Shown here: piece by piece, positions 22,883-35,283 of the stretch
How positions within the stretch are numbered: the first letter of the stretch is position 1
Layout: each line of letters starts with the position of its first letter
Assembly: GCA_022376515.1 (NCBI GenBank)
Contig: WTXI01000010.1
Span: 806,001 to 870,000 of the forward strand
Length of the DNA: 64,000 nt
Direction of reading: 5' to 3'
Source: Lactifluus volemus
Lineage: Eukaryota; Basidiomycota; Agaricomycetes; Russulales; Russulaceae
Program-made: the position numbers and the translations under genes
Notes under the pieces: model-generated
Seen by the model: only the letters and a program-made list of their open reading frames with translations
Database searches by the model: none
Told to the model about the DNA's origin: nothing

Positions 22883-25800
22883 TCAAGGTGAGTGAGGATG
22901 CCCGACCATTAGTTTATGGATCATGTTCGCGCGCTGAGGTGTATCGGCGAAAAGGGCGCGCACGAGCTTGACTAGTTCTTGCGACTCATAGTCGATGAGA
23001 GCGCCTTCGTCAAAGAGGTAGCTAATGTCTGCCAGATTGGCTTCCTGCACATGAAAAATCATTCGACTCTGTCTGAACCTGCCGTTCAGAATACAACACA
23101 CCAAAAGCTCGGAAAGATATGAGAATTTGAGCCATGCGGGAACGCAGGCAACCACGAAGGAGGGCTACATCTACATGAGTGTGGTGAGGCAACAGACGCG
23201 GAAACACGTACCTGTTCAGGATCGTCCATGAAAAGCCCTTCGAGGGCGTGCAATATCCGACAAAGCTCGCTCAGACGGTGGGATTCGACTTCAGTGATGT
23301 CTGAAAGCGCAAGTACGTCGTCCATGATACACGTGAGGCAGAAATTCACGAGGTTTCCGAGCGCGTCGAAATATTTAGTTTTGTTCAGAACACCCTGCAT
23401 TTGCCTCATTTAGAAGAAGCGGGGATGCGTAGATTGGCGAAGATTGGTCACCTTCCACTGTCTCGCCACCGTTCCACTTGCGAAAGAACGCCCATCACCG
23501 CTTCTTCGCATTCATCATACCGTTCCTGTTCCGCTGTCCCGATGAAGCCCTCGCCTTCGTTAGAGAGCCTGCTACCAAGCGTTGTTGTGTCTCCTGCGGA
23601 ACTGAGCGTGAGAAAATCAATAATACTCAAATACACTCCAATTACTCACAATGCTTTGCTCAAACCATCTCTTCCCTGTGCGTTTAACGAATCTGCCGTC
23701 TCAAGAAGCTGTCCTTGGTGCCGTCAGAGCATTTCCGTGCAGCGCTAAGGGCCCTTCCACGGGCGTATATACAGTCATTTGCATATACGATAGATTTGGG
23801 CTCAGTTGACTGCTTCTGAAACTTGACTGGATACAGCGCCCTAAATAGATCAAGTGCAGCGGGTGCTGTCTGTGATATCATCAATCCTCGTGCCTGCGTC
23901 GGAGGTGTCTTGGAATCGAAATCGAAAATGGTTGCGGCAGCAAACTCTTCGCCTTCATTCAGGATAGCGTCCACAATATCGGCAAGTTGCTGTGCATGCT
24001 TTGAGATGGCGTACGAATCTGCTTGGGTTATTGGCTTTGTTTCCTCCTTTTTTCCCGGGAGAGTAACATTGCTCGTCTCAACGGGTTTACTTGGTCTTGA
24101 CGGCGCATGTGGGGGTGGTGGTCGAGCGGCAGCGGCAGGTGACTTCATGGCAGATGTTGATGTCGCTGATGGGGGAGCCTTTGCCTTTGCCTTGTTTGCG
24201 AGCTTTTCGAGGCGACTGGCAGGTTTAGGCACAGAACTAGATGCAGATTGTGGTTGGAAGAGTTGGAGGACCCTCCCCAAGGATCGTCATCCCAATCTGC
24301 ACTATTCCCCGAGGAAGGTCCCGTTGGAGAGGTATTCACAGGGGGATTCGCTTCCTCACCACTGTCATCCCAACCCCAAGCAGAATCATCCACAGGAGTC
24401 GCTAATTCTGACCCTGCTAGTGTCTCTGTTGGCGGCGGTGACTCTGGCGAGGTGCCCGATTTAGCAAGCTCCTGCTCGACTGGACCGTCATCGAAACCCC
24501 ACGCATCCTCTTCTTCTACGGCCGAGACTAGATCGTCAGTGCCTCCACTCTCCTCCCCTTCCAAACCCCATGCGTCATCGCTGACGTCTGCGGCTCCCTC
24601 CGAACCAGAGCTTGAGTGGTGGGGTAGATGGTTGGGGACGAGCCAGGCGGTGCGGGTGGTGGGATATCCACCTCAACACGGATTGGTACGCCATCACCCC
24701 CCGTAGAATCAACTGTCTTGCATTCTCTAGTATTTGTGCCCTTCGCTTCCGCTCGTAATGAGACGATACCGCGTCGGTCCACGTTTTAACCTCGTGGTCA
24801 CGTGGATCTTGACCAAGCAGGCCTACGATGTACTTTTCTTCTAATTCCTCAGCTTCTGTCACGAGGTGAAGATATGGCGGCAGAGCAGCAAGTGAGGACG
24901 GTAGGAGCGAGACTAGAACTCCTGCAGTAAAGCGGTTGTAACAGGTTTGCAAAGTGTTCTCTTAAAACTTGCCACGTGCGAGGAAGGTAGAGCGGTGAAT
25001 AGATGTGCATCGAGAAAATCCAGAACGGAGGTCAGGTTTTTCAAACGCGTTGACAAATCCTCGGAAGCAGATGGAGAAGGAAGAAAGGAGAGCGTGTCTG
25101 ACAAGATTCCCGAAGAATCCTTCGAAGATGAGGGGGAAAGAGAAGTGGGTTGTGTCAGAAGGCGGTGAATGTAGTACGTGTTGACGTCACGGCGAAGCAA
25201 GGCAAGGTGATCTGACAGGGAAGTGGCGGATAAGGAAGAAAGGATCGACGATAAAGTGAGCACTGTCGTTGAATCTCGGACTGAAACACTGTGAGGGAGT
25301 GTCTTCAATGACGTGAGATTGGCTTACCTAGCACTGAACGTCGTGTGGTGAGTTCGTCTCGGGAGAGCACCACACTCCTCGAGTACGCGTCGGTGAGCTG
25401 CTCTTCTACGCGGTCCCTCGCAGTTCTAAACGCAACCTAGACAGAGATAGAAGTAATTGAGTCGCCCATAATAACGATGTATATGCACCTTCAAGTGTGA
25501 GAACACTTCTGTCCCTGTCAATGCAGGGGGTGCGGCATCAAGTAGATTCTGAAGCTGAGTTGAGGCTGCCACAGCCTCGACAAGCCGACCCTCATTGGAG
25601 AGACTGGAAAGGGAATCATATTCCTTCCGACACCGTAAAAGGCATTCCATTGCGTCATATTTCGTTTCGGCGTCCTGAGTTTGTTGTGCTAACGTGGCGT
25701 GCGCAGACAGTTCGCGTAGTAGGGTGGGTATGATACCGAACTTAACCAAAAAAAAACATTAGATATTGCGTTGAAGCAAACTTGGAGGACACCAGCTACC

Positions 25801-26149
25801 TCTGGGTGAGAGACGGCATCACTGAGCTCGTTCACGTTTGCGGTGAGAGTAGTGAGACGTTCTTGCACCGCCGTTGAGGACGCGAGTTGTTGTTCAAACA
25901 ATGAGAAATTTTCGTGTAGTCGGTCGTGTATCTTTGTCTGTTTAAAGAGTCAGAACATGGCGCATAGAGTTTGGATGTGGGAAGCACTTTAGACTCGAGG
26001 ATCGCTTGGTCTAGCTCCGCGACCCAGGACGCTGCCACCTCTGTACTTAGTGTTTTGACATCAGTTGATGAGATTTTCGAGAGTATTAATGAAGAAACGT
26101 CTTGAGGTGGTGGCTTGCGGGGTAAATGAGAGGGTACCGGGAACGCCAT
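22883..26149 (-). CDS. ZW10: ZW10-family tether subunit (Dsl1/ZW10)
   Basis: The start is the ATG at 26149 (MAFPVPSHLPRKPP). The N-terminal half is helical: LFEQQLASSTAVQERLTTL, CLLRCRKEYDSLSSLSNEGR, and a long alpha-rich stretch through 24.9 kb. The C-terminal half has HAQQLADIVDAILNEGEEF, ALDLFRALYPVKF and a YANDCIYARGRAL block resembling the ZW10 'NDC.Y' region. ZW10 and yeast Dsl1 tether COPI vesicles at the ER and bind SNAREs; animal ZW10 also acts at kinetochores. Between the halves (about 24265-24620) lies an acidic, disordered stretch with repeated Trp motifs (DAWGFDD, DSAWGWDD, DWDDDPWG). This resembles the coatomer-binding 'lasso' of Dsl1. Three single-base losses, near 24265, 24610 and 24702, interrupt the frame here. 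Several introns; stop at 22883. Confidence 0.78.
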
Positions 26150-26383
26150 GGGCAACGCATACTGTCCAGACGTCGCTTACCCGTTCATGAGGGGCAACGT
26201 GCCTCCGGGCCGGCCTACTCCGGCTAGAATTGAGACAAACTAATTTTTTTTTACTTACAGTACTCCCGCATCTTAGTGTAATTACCGCGAACTTGAGTAT
26301 CAGTTTGAATGATACTTATTTTGGGCGTGGGGTGTCATTCAGGACTGAGATGTAATGAACAGGCCAACTAAACACGTAGAGCA

Positions 26384-27794
26384 CTACTCCTTCGATTTTG
26401 CCCTGGCAGTCAGTTCGACCGCATTCTTAAATGCCCCTAAAAGTGCAGTCAACTGTATCTTTTCACTTGCCCCGGCTGATAGCCGATACCTGGATGATGG
26501 TAAGCACTGCGCCGTACAGCAAGAATCGTAAGAAAACAGACTCTGTCGTTGCAAGTTGGTCTAAGAGATATACCCTCGCTGCTGGAGGAAATTCAATGGT
26601 GTCTATGTATTCATATGCCCCAGCAAGGAGGTCTTGAAGAGCCAGTCCCCTGTCAGTCTTGAGCGCAGTGATCACTTGCCCTGGTCATCAGTTTATGTGA
26701 GGGTTTCACATGGAATTGCTTACTCTGATGAGAAGTAGTAAATTCGTCAGTAAGCATTGAATTTACAATCGCCTCGATATCTGACGGATGTGGACTTCCA
26801 GTGCATGTGTAGACTTCTGTCTCTCCTATACGATCGTAGGCTGCGTGACAGGCTTGCAGTACATTAAGAGCACGCCGCATGTCTCCTTTGGATAGCTTGA
26901 GGAGGGCAGCTTTGCCATCTTCAGTGAGGTTGACACTACACGGGAATGTCAACAAGGAAAAGGAAGTCTCTGCGCGGTGAATATCCGCACTTCTCGGACT
27001 CCACGACGTGGGTTAACCTCTTCTCGACCTCTGTTATAGGAGTGGCGAGAAGCGGAAGCGTGTACAACGACTTTGAATAGCCGGTATTATCTTGTTTACA
27101 TAGTTGCAGATGATGCAAAAACGGACGTTTTTCGTGTACTGTTCGATGATGCGGCGAAGTGCAGCTTGCGCCGCTGTGGTCATCATGTCCGCTTCGTCGA
27201 GTATAATGAGCTTGAAGCCTTTGGAGAAGAGCGTCCGAGTCTCTGCAAACTGTTTGATCTGTTCACGAACAACGTCGATGCCTCTGTCGTCAGAGGCATT
27301 CAACTGTTAAAGTTAAGCACGTTTATTAGGCCTTATGCCACGGAGAGGTCCTACCTCAAGGATTTGTTTACGAAATGTAGGACCATATATTCGCCTTGCT
27401 ACGGCGATGATGGTTGAAGTCTTTCCGGTACCAGGCGGGCCATAAAATAATAGATGGGGTAGTCTATTCTTTTCAATGAATCGTTCAACTGGTTTGACCA
27501 TGATGAGCCAGACGGAAACCGGTAGAGTTGTGGGACTGACTTGTGCCAGTGATATCCTTGTGAGAGACAACGTCGTCCAATGTTACCGGTCTGTATTTCT
27601 CTACCCTATACGTGTTCTATGTTGGCTGTTATATCGAATGCGAGAGGGCTCATTTACCAAGGGAGTGTGTCATCTCGTGCGGCTGCACCATCCTCGAATT
27701 CATCATTAAGGGTAGCCTTGCCCTTCCCTTTTACAACAGATGGAAACGAGGGAAGTTTAGCGTCATTTTGTTGCATTTCTTCATCACTGTCCAT
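26384..27794 (-). CDS. RFC3: Replication factor C clamp-loader subunit, RFC3 type
   Basis: AAA+ clamp-loader subunit that helps load PCNA onto DNA. Walker A is [15 protein letters not shown], the sensor/Walker B block [11 protein letters not shown], and the RFC box SRC appears in [11 protein letters not shown]. Also present are [19 protein letters not shown], joined across an intron, and [11 protein letters not shown]. The start ([11 protein letters not shown], 27794) and the C-terminal exon ([18 protein letters not shown], stop at 26384) were found by splicing. At least six introns, all joining in frame. [13 protein letters not shown] and [16 protein letters not shown] fit the yeast Rfc3 / human RFC5 group. 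No frame break is needed. Its promoter, shared with ubiquitin-S27a, carries three ACGCGT boxes. Confidence 0.92.
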
Positions 27795-27815
27795 ATTGCT
27801 GGTGATATACAGAGG

Positions 27816-27852
27816 ACGCGTTCAGAGTACCCGACGCGTCTCACGCACGCGT
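27816..27852. promoter_or_regulatory. Cluster of three ACGCGT (MCB) boxes upstream of RFC3
   Basis: ACGCGT occurs at 27816-27821, 27834-27839 and 27847-27852, 22 to 58 bp before the RFC3 start codon. A further GAAACGCG lies near 27861. In ascomycete yeasts this element binds MBF and times replication genes to G1/S. The site cluster is seen directly; the factor is inferred. Confidence 0.6.
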
Positions 27853-28088
27853 CAAATTGTGGGAAACGCGCTCGACTCGGCATAATACGAGTTGAACCTT
27901 ATTTTGTACCCACGCACAGACCATCGACGAATGGTCGTGAGCAGCTGTCATTTCTTGTGCCTCAAATTCCGACCGGCTTGCCTCATCGAAGACTCCACCG
28001 CTCAGTTCGCTGGATAGATAGAGGTGTCCGGTCAGCATGATCCCTGTCTTTCTCTCAGATCTCGAGCTGATTCTCCTTCTAGTACAAG

Positions 28089-28794
<706 letters not shown>

Positions 28795-29168
28795 TCTGCA
28801 CCATGTATTAGCGGCCACTTTATGCGCCTCCGCATTGCAATACTGTAATGTCACGTACATGGGATCTCACCCGGCAAGTGTAGTATAAGAATTCTGAGAA
28901 CTCATTCGTAAACGTGAAATGGCTATTCGTGTCCATAAGGCAGCGTCGTGAAAAGAGCCCAGAAAAAAAAGCGATATATGTACAAGAGAATTGGGGATAA
29001 TTACGTACATTATAGTGTATCAAAGTTTGTCAGGCGTCGAAGTCTACGGTTTCTATGGCCCGTTCTACGGACTAACGGAATTAGATCAGCTATGCAAGTA
29101 ACAGCAGGGTAGAAGAGGAGAAGAACAACAGTCGGGGGATGGATGAGGGGGGGCGAAATTATTGTCCA
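28795..29168. other. Intergenic between convergent genes
   Basis: 3' flanks of ubiquitin-S27a and of the F-box/LRR gene. No coding, repeat or RNA signal was recognised. Confidence 0.45.
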
Positions 29169-30796
29169 CTAGATTGGGACCGCGCGACCGCCGAGACGAC
29201 CAAAGTAACACTCGAGGACGTCCATCCACGACGTCTCGGCATCACCACAATCAAACTCGATCTCCTCGAGGGCGGGAAAGGCGCGGTAGAGGCACTCGGC
29301 GAGGCTGGCCGGGTCCACCGTCTTTCCCAGACGCACGCATCCGATCGTCAGGCGCACGAGCGCGGTCTGGGAGGGCACGGTGAGGGGTGGGTGGGCGGAT
29401 GAGGGCAGCACTGCGAGATCGGTAGGGAGACTAAGTTGGCGCAGATGTGGACAATGGGTGGCAAGGACGGCGAAGCTGGTTGGCGTTGCGCGCAGTGGCT
29501 GCGTCGTCGTCATCGTGAAGTAGGCCGGAAAGTCAAAGGCTTCGACGGGGCGCGACCATAAGGAGAGCTCCTCGATTTCGGGCCACCAGCTCGCGATGGT
29601 CGCTAGGTCTGCGTCGCCTAGGTCTGGAGGGAGGGAAGAATCGAGGGTGAAGCGGCGTAGGTGGGCGATACGGGCGAGTGGTGCGAGGGTCGCGAGGGTA
29701 AAGTGGAGATTGGGTGGTAAGGCGTGATCGTCAAAGGCTTCGCAAAAACTAGTGATGGCTTCTAGAGTGAGATCGGTCAGGCTCGCGTGAACCCTTTCAG
29801 CGAGGATGGTGAGCACGGGCGTCCAGGAATCAATGGAGCGTGGCTTCAAGTCGAATTCCAGGTGAACGGTGCGCAGTTTTGCTGCTGGAAGATGAGCGAA
29901 AAGGATTTCGGCGGCTGGCGGCGATACCCGGATTCGAAGAGTTTCAAGGGCTGAGAAGAGTGCGGCATTTGAGCCGGCGGAACCCAAAGAGTCGGCAAGA
30001 TGGGATATATTTGGACAGTCCAGCTGCAAGCGCAAATCTCGTAGCTTCGGGAAGCACGCAATGGAGGCTAGCGTACGTGGCATGAGCTGCGAGCTACCAC
30101 ATACTTTGAGGGAACGAAGCTCGCGCATTGAAGCAACAGAGCTGACAACTCGATCGGAAAGGTGGCCTCGCAAGCGCAGGTGCTGCAAACTACTTGAGAT
30201 GCGCGCGACGGCATCTAGATACACATGCAACGCTTCTTGGAATCCCAATATCTCCGTACTGGAACGAAAGCCGACATCAACAGAGACACTTTGCAGGGTT
30301 CGTGACAGACACAAGTTGAGAGGAAATTTTTCTCTGGGTGCGCCCTTGAGAACCAGAGTGACGGTGCGAAGTGCAGGGAGAATGAGACTTCCAGAGGCGA
30401 TCGCTGCAGCAACGTTAGGACGTATCTTGAGAAAAGGTAACGAGCAAGTGTTCTGGCCGACGTTTCGGACCCGCGAAGCGTAGGCATGAAATCGTGAAAG
30501 GGCATCAGGAGATGTGCCACCGTGTAATGTATTCTGTAACACATACAAACCGAGGCTTGTCAGAGTTGTTGAGCGCGTTATGGATAGTATAGTACACTCA
30601 CATCGGGAAGGAGGGCCAGCAAGTGGTCGATTGAAGAAAGGGACGCCCAAAGATAGTCCAAGGCAGGATCCTTCCAAGCGCGACAAACGGAAGCAAGACG
30701 GTAGAATGATTTGAGTGCAAGGGAGCGATTTGGATCGTGGTCTATATTGTCAAGGATAAATCTGAGGATTTCATCTAAGAGGAGGGCTGGATGCAT
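29169..30796 (-). CDS. F-box protein with leucine-rich C-terminus
   Basis: Two exons. The first (30796 to about 30600) encodes MHPALLLDEILRFILDNI and SFYRLASVCRAWKDPALDYLW, an F-box with the usual CRxW core. A 66-nt intron ends near 30540. The second exon runs as one open frame to the stop at 29169, with leucine-rich stretches such as LQHLRLRGHL, LRSLKVCGSS and LRDLRLQLDCPNISHLADS. About 520 residues in all. It should bind Skp1 through the F-box and recruit targets to an SCF ubiquitin ligase; the target is unknown. This is the typical shape of the large F-box family of Agaricomycetes. No frame break was seen. Confidence 0.8.
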
Positions 30797-31211
30797 CTGG
30801 TGACGGTATTAGAGAATGACAAGCTCTTGCTTGGCTGCGTTGTGGGTTTGTTTTAGGGCGACAATGGGAGAGATGTCAGTGGCTCGTTAAAAATGACCGG
30901 ATTATGGTATTGAATGAAGGTGGCGCAGGTACAGATGATAATGAAAAGGAAAAAGAGCGGATTAGGGAAAAAAAAAAAAAAGCCAGATCGGTCTAGGGGA
31001 AATAGCCGATAGCAAGGATAGCTGGCTGTTGCCAAGGCGTCCAAGCTTTTCAAGAAGTGGGGAAAACAAGGTTAAGGGAAGGGAAGAAGAGAGGTGTGAC
31101 TGATTTCACTTTTGCTCAAAATTTACAGAAATCGGCCTCTGATTGGTTCTTAAGTTCCGCGGACCGCACTCGGTCCGATTGATTCCGCGGTCATCTTGAC
31201 CAGTTACTACT
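30797..31211. other. Intergenic with an inverted repeat
   Basis: Upstream of the F-box/LRR gene and downstream of the FBXO9-like gene. It holds an A14 run near 30970 and the inverted repeat described at 31160-31177. No gene is supported. Confidence 0.4.
31160..31177. promoter_or_regulatory. Perfect inverted repeat CGGACCG-N4-CGGTCCG
   Basis: Two 7-bp arms separated by CACT, with CCGCGG overlapping the left arm and again at 31185-31190. The CGG/CCG ends resemble the half-sites of Zn2Cys6 regulators. It could also form a small hairpin. It lies about 360 bp upstream of the F-box/LRR gene. Function is unproven. Confidence 0.3.
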
Positions 31212-32814
31212 CTATCCTACTGTATTACTACTATATGACCGGACTTTAGAGAACCAAAACGGTCTCTCGTTCTTCAGCGCTAGGGCTGTTGCTTCCCCAT
31301 CTTCTAATTTTATACATTCGTATCCATTAAACTCTAACTTGTTCCATCGGCCCAATGGACGTGACCGGAGGCTCAGTTTCATCTGAAATGAGTACCGCGC
31401 GTGCAGGTTGGATGGGTCTACCAAGTTTGAAATGTGCACCGTTAATCCGGACAGTTTCCACGTGCCAATATAGAATCCCTGCAAGCGTTATTAGAGTGTA
31501 CCCTCGGCCTCTCTCCGAGTCGCACCTTCATCCGAAGTGTGGGTTTCAGCATAGTGATCACATGTTGAGGCTCGTGTTCTTCATTTGCGAGCAGTGAGAT
31601 GACTTGCCCATTGGGATAGAACCGCCTGTATGGTAACTCATGAGACAATGTTCCGGAAATATCTCATAACAGGCGAGCTACGCACAAATACCGGTGATAA
31701 GTGATAAGGTGACTTATCTGTGCCTGGTCAGACCGTACACTTTGAGTAAGAAATGCGTGATACGAACGTTGACCCATGCATTTTCGCTCATTCCGTGTCG
31801 TCTGCAACGTTCGATGAATGATACGAAAGACACATCACGTTGACGAGAAAATACATGTAGTGGCAGACCGCGATGTACACGCCATCTAGCCGCAGGCGTG
31901 GTCGTTCTATGTACATGCGGCGATAATCTGAGTAGTTGTCTACGATATCGTCGGAACCTCATCCGGTGAGATTTGCGGCGGCCGATATATCGCCTCTACA
32001 AATGACCTGTCAAAGATGATACGATGAGAACTGCACTGCCTATGACAACGGACGCGCTTGAACGGGTCGACTCTGCGCAGACATGAGAGGAAAAAAGATC
32101 GACTGACCTCCATATTATAACGTCGAGAGTGATTATCCTCGCCTTTCTACTCACGCAGGCAAAAAGCTCGATTGTCGTCACTCCGAGATAGCTAAGGATG
32201 TGTACCAGAAGCTCGTCTGGAAGGCGCTGGAGATGTAACGGTTCTCTTTCGTCCTCGGGCTCGAAACATAAGGGCACAGGAAATTCTACCACAATTTGCG
32301 CAAGTAGACCTGATACTTGTCGTTCCGGGTGATGAGCACTGGACGACCGACGCTTGACGCGCACCACTCCACCATCGACCGCTGGACCGACAGAGCCCGC
32401 GACCGTATTCTCCGCATTCGGCTGAACAGACGTCGCAGTTACAGAAGCAGAAGTCTCTGGGGCACGAGGAGCAGCCTTCTGCTCTCTGAGATGGTATGCC
32501 TTGTCGACATTAGAGTCCAAACGGAAAGCCTGCCGATACAATCGCAGCGCGTCATCGAGTTCACTCGCTTGCTCATGTTTGACGGCTCTGGAGTACACCT
32601 CGAGCGCATTGTTACGCGATTGCAGTCGACCTAAAGTGTGAGTGTGAGCCTTGGCATCGGGCTGATTGAGGGAAGCAGTGGTGGAGGGATTTGCAACAGA
32701 AGCTTGGGATGGTGCTTGCTGTAACCTTTGTTTTTCCCAGACTTCCTTTTTCCAGTTTTCGCGAAAGTTCCTGAGCTCGTCTGTCTCTTGCTCCTGCTTC
32801 TCAGCAATTGTCAT
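31212..32814 (-). CDS. FBXO9/Hrt3/Pof7-like F-box protein
   Basis: Exon 1 starts at 32814 (MTIAEKQEQETDELRNFREN). It carries a short TPR-like region (ALEVYSRAVKHEQASELDDA) and an F-box, LQRLPDELLVHILSYLGV, followed by CVSRKARIITLDVIIWR. Small downstream exons encode the conserved C-terminal domain: SFVEAIYRPPQISPDEV, LRLDGVYIAVCHY, SENAWVN, RFYPNGQVISLLANEE, then GFYIGTWKLSG and a beta-rich end to 31212. This arrangement matches human FBXO9 and yeast Hrt3, substrate receptors of SCF ubiquitin ligases. One base is missing near 31948: without it the frame stops just after SPDEVP, although the next frame continues the family sequence. An ordinary F-box gene apart from that break. Confidence 0.82.
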
Positions 32815-33004
32815 GGACGAACGGTGAATTGTCCAAGACGCTGAGAAAGCTCTTTCTTTCGATTGATTACATATGCATTACATAATCAATCACTGGCCGT
32901 GGCCTCGTCATTTCCCAACTTTAGAGTCGATTCTGGTCTTCTCTAGACCCATATCACCCCTTTATCCCTGTTTTGACAACTACCTCATATCACGGATAAT
33001 CCTG

Positions 33005-34554
33005 ATGGAGAGTAACAAGGATGAGGCACTTCGTTGTCTTAATATCTCCCAACGACACCGTGCAGCTGGAAATCTCTCATCGGCACGCAAATTTGTGCAA
33101 AAGTCGTTGGCTCTCTTCTCAACCCCTGAAGCAACGAAGCTACTTGAAGTGATAGAGTCCGAATCCGCTTCGTCTTCCTCGTCTGCATCCTCTGCTGGGT
33201 CGTCGTCCGGGTCTACGAAGACTGACCCCACGTCTTTTACATCCGCAACCGAGACACACACATCTGCAACTAGTACGAAACAGCGACATGCACCATCGAC
33301 TACCAAATCTGCCTCTCGGTCGAATGGAATGGAAGAGAAGCGGGAGTATACACCAGAGAATCTCGCAGTAGTCAAGCGGGTGCGGGCGTGTAAGGTGACA
33401 GAATACTACGAAATTCTGGCACTCAAGACGGACTGCGATGAGGGGGAAGTGAAGAAAGCGTATCGCAAAGTGAGTCACAGCGTCATTCGCTTCACGCATG
33501 CCCAACGTTCATTTACCGTACAGTTGGCGCTCGCGTTACACCCGGATAAAAACGGTGCGCCCGGTGCCGACGAGGCTTTCAAGAGTATGTATCTCTCTGA
33601 GACATTTTTTGCCTATCTTATCGGTACTCATTTTGACATGTAGTGGTTTCCAAGGCCTTTCAGGTTCTTTCTGGTTCGTATTTGACCATACGTTGATGAT
33701 GTACACCTCACACATGTCAATGGAACAGACCCACAAAAGCGGGCAATATACGATCGCAGTGGGAGTGACCCGGAGTCAAGGTTTGGCGGCATGTCGTCCT
33801 CGGGGTCTTCACCAGGATTCGCGACGAGTCCGTTCGGTGGCGCCACGTTTGAAGGGGAGCTCAGCCCAGAAGATCTTTTCAACATGTTCTTCGGCGGAGG
33901 TACATCGTTCGGTGGCAATTTTGGTGGCGGACCAGGTGAACTTCCGCGTAGCGTATAGGCCAAGCGCTTGCGCTGACCTTCACCCATAGTATTCTCGGCT
34001 TCTTTTGGACCGGGAGGCTTCCGTACGACCCGCGTTCATACGACACGCGCACGAGCACAACAGCAGCCACAGCAGCCGGCCACACCACGATCCATCTTCA
34101 TCCAACTCCTTCCCCTCATTCTCCTCTTTGCATTTCCTTTCTCTCTGCTCTTCCAAATCTATTTTCCACACCGCCTGTACCGGATCCTCGTTTTTCATTC
34201 GAGCCCTCTTCACGATTCAACGTGGAAAGGACGACGCATTCGCTCGGCGTACAGTATCATGTCAACGCGGCCGAGTTCTCTCGCCATCCTATAGCGGCCG
34301 AAATTGCACGGTCCGGGAAGAGTAACGAGCCGCAATCCCTGCTTGCCCTACAGCGATTTGAAGAAAAGGTGGACCGGACATTCACGCAAGAGACATACGC
34401 GTTGTGTCAACGCGGGATGGACTCGAAACAGCGAAGAAAAGAGCAAGCTTCAGGCTTTTTTGGAATTGGCGCGGATTGGGAAAAGGTGAAGCAGATAGAT
34501 GCGGAGAAGGTGGAGAGCTGCGAGACGCTGAAGCGGATGGGATTGCTCAGATAG
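33005..34554 (+). CDS. ER-type DnaJ co-chaperone (DNAJB12/B14, Hlj1-like)
   Basis: The start MESNKDEALRCLNISQRHRA is typical of the DNAJB12/B14 group, which favours 33005 over the longer open frame. After a Ser-rich linker comes the J domain (YYEILALKTDCDEGEVKKAY, HPD in ALHPDKNGAPGADEAFK, KAFQVLSDPQKRAIYD), split by three introns. A Gly/Phe-rich region (FFGGGTSFGGNFGG), a hydrophobic segment (IQLLPLILLFAFPF) and a C-terminal DUF1977 domain (PPVPDPRFSFEPSSRFNVER) follow. Such proteins sit in the ER membrane with the J domain in the cytosol and pass clients to Hsp70 for quality control. One base is missing near 34137, between the membrane segment and DUF1977. Stop at 34554. Confidence 0.87.
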
Positions 34555-34724
34555 AACATGCGACTTTTTATTCATTATCGTCCGAATTCCACCCATACCT
34601 CTTTTATTTAATGCCATGCATACTCAGAATTTATTGGTATCACCCACGAGTAGTGAAATTCAAGATCGGGAGTATGCAATGTCTATTGCTGTAGAGTAAT
34701 TAATGAAACTCGACCCTTGTTGTC

Positions 34725-35017
34725 CTACGACCCCTCCTTTTGACGCTCTAGTTTGAGGTAAAACTCCTCTTGGCGTTGCACTACAGAGAGGATATTAGAA
34801 ATGAGAAGGGACTTGGAAGACAGGATGTCTGCAGACTGACCAGTCTTGAGATGGATGCCATACCTACCGTTGACAAGGTGAGTGAAAGTCAACGAAACAC
34901 GGTAGATAAAAAGACTGACCAGTAGGCATAAGCGGTGGAAATACCAAGGCCTAAACCACAAGAGAGGTCAAGCCAGAGCCTCTTTCTGAGTTTTCCGGTG
35001 ATGGGTGCAAAAGGCAT
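34725..35017 (-). CDS. COX9: Cytochrome c oxidase subunit VIIa (fungal Cox9 type)
   Basis: Small inner-membrane subunit of respiratory complex IV. Three exons splice to about 56 residues, too short to appear as one frame. Exon 1 from ATG 35017 reads MPFAPITGKLRKRLWLDLS then a Gly-rich membrane helix (GLGLGISTAYAYW). A small exon adds YGIHLKT. The last reads QRQEEFYLKLERQKE and stops at 34725. The APITGxLRxR start, single membrane span and charged C-terminal tail match fungal Cox9/COX7a. Introns are about 55-70 nt. It sits head-to-head with the PP2A regulatory subunit gene, 266 bp apart. No frame problem was seen. Confidence 0.85.
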
Positions 35018-35283
35018 GATGGTTAGAGGCAGGGTTTTGCAGTGGCTGGCACTTGACCCAAACAAAGCCAAAGGGGTACACGCAGATTACGGGAGTCTTA
35101 CCTACCGCTCGGCTGAACGTCTACTTTGCTTGGTCCATCATACCTCCCTCCTTGTCTCGTCTCACAGACGCGTCAACAATTCCATTCAAATCATTAAACG
35201 CTACTCTTCCTTTCATCAAGACAACGACGATCCTTAGATCTTACACCCTAACCCTGCCCAACCAGATTCCCTCTTGACACCTC

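Noticed and set aside
26384..27794. A one-codon GC-AG intron in RFC3 after KDIT
   Set aside because: A GT donor a few bases downstream (gtcagt) gives the conserved KDI-x-TIERFIEKN reading, so the ordinary donor is preferred.
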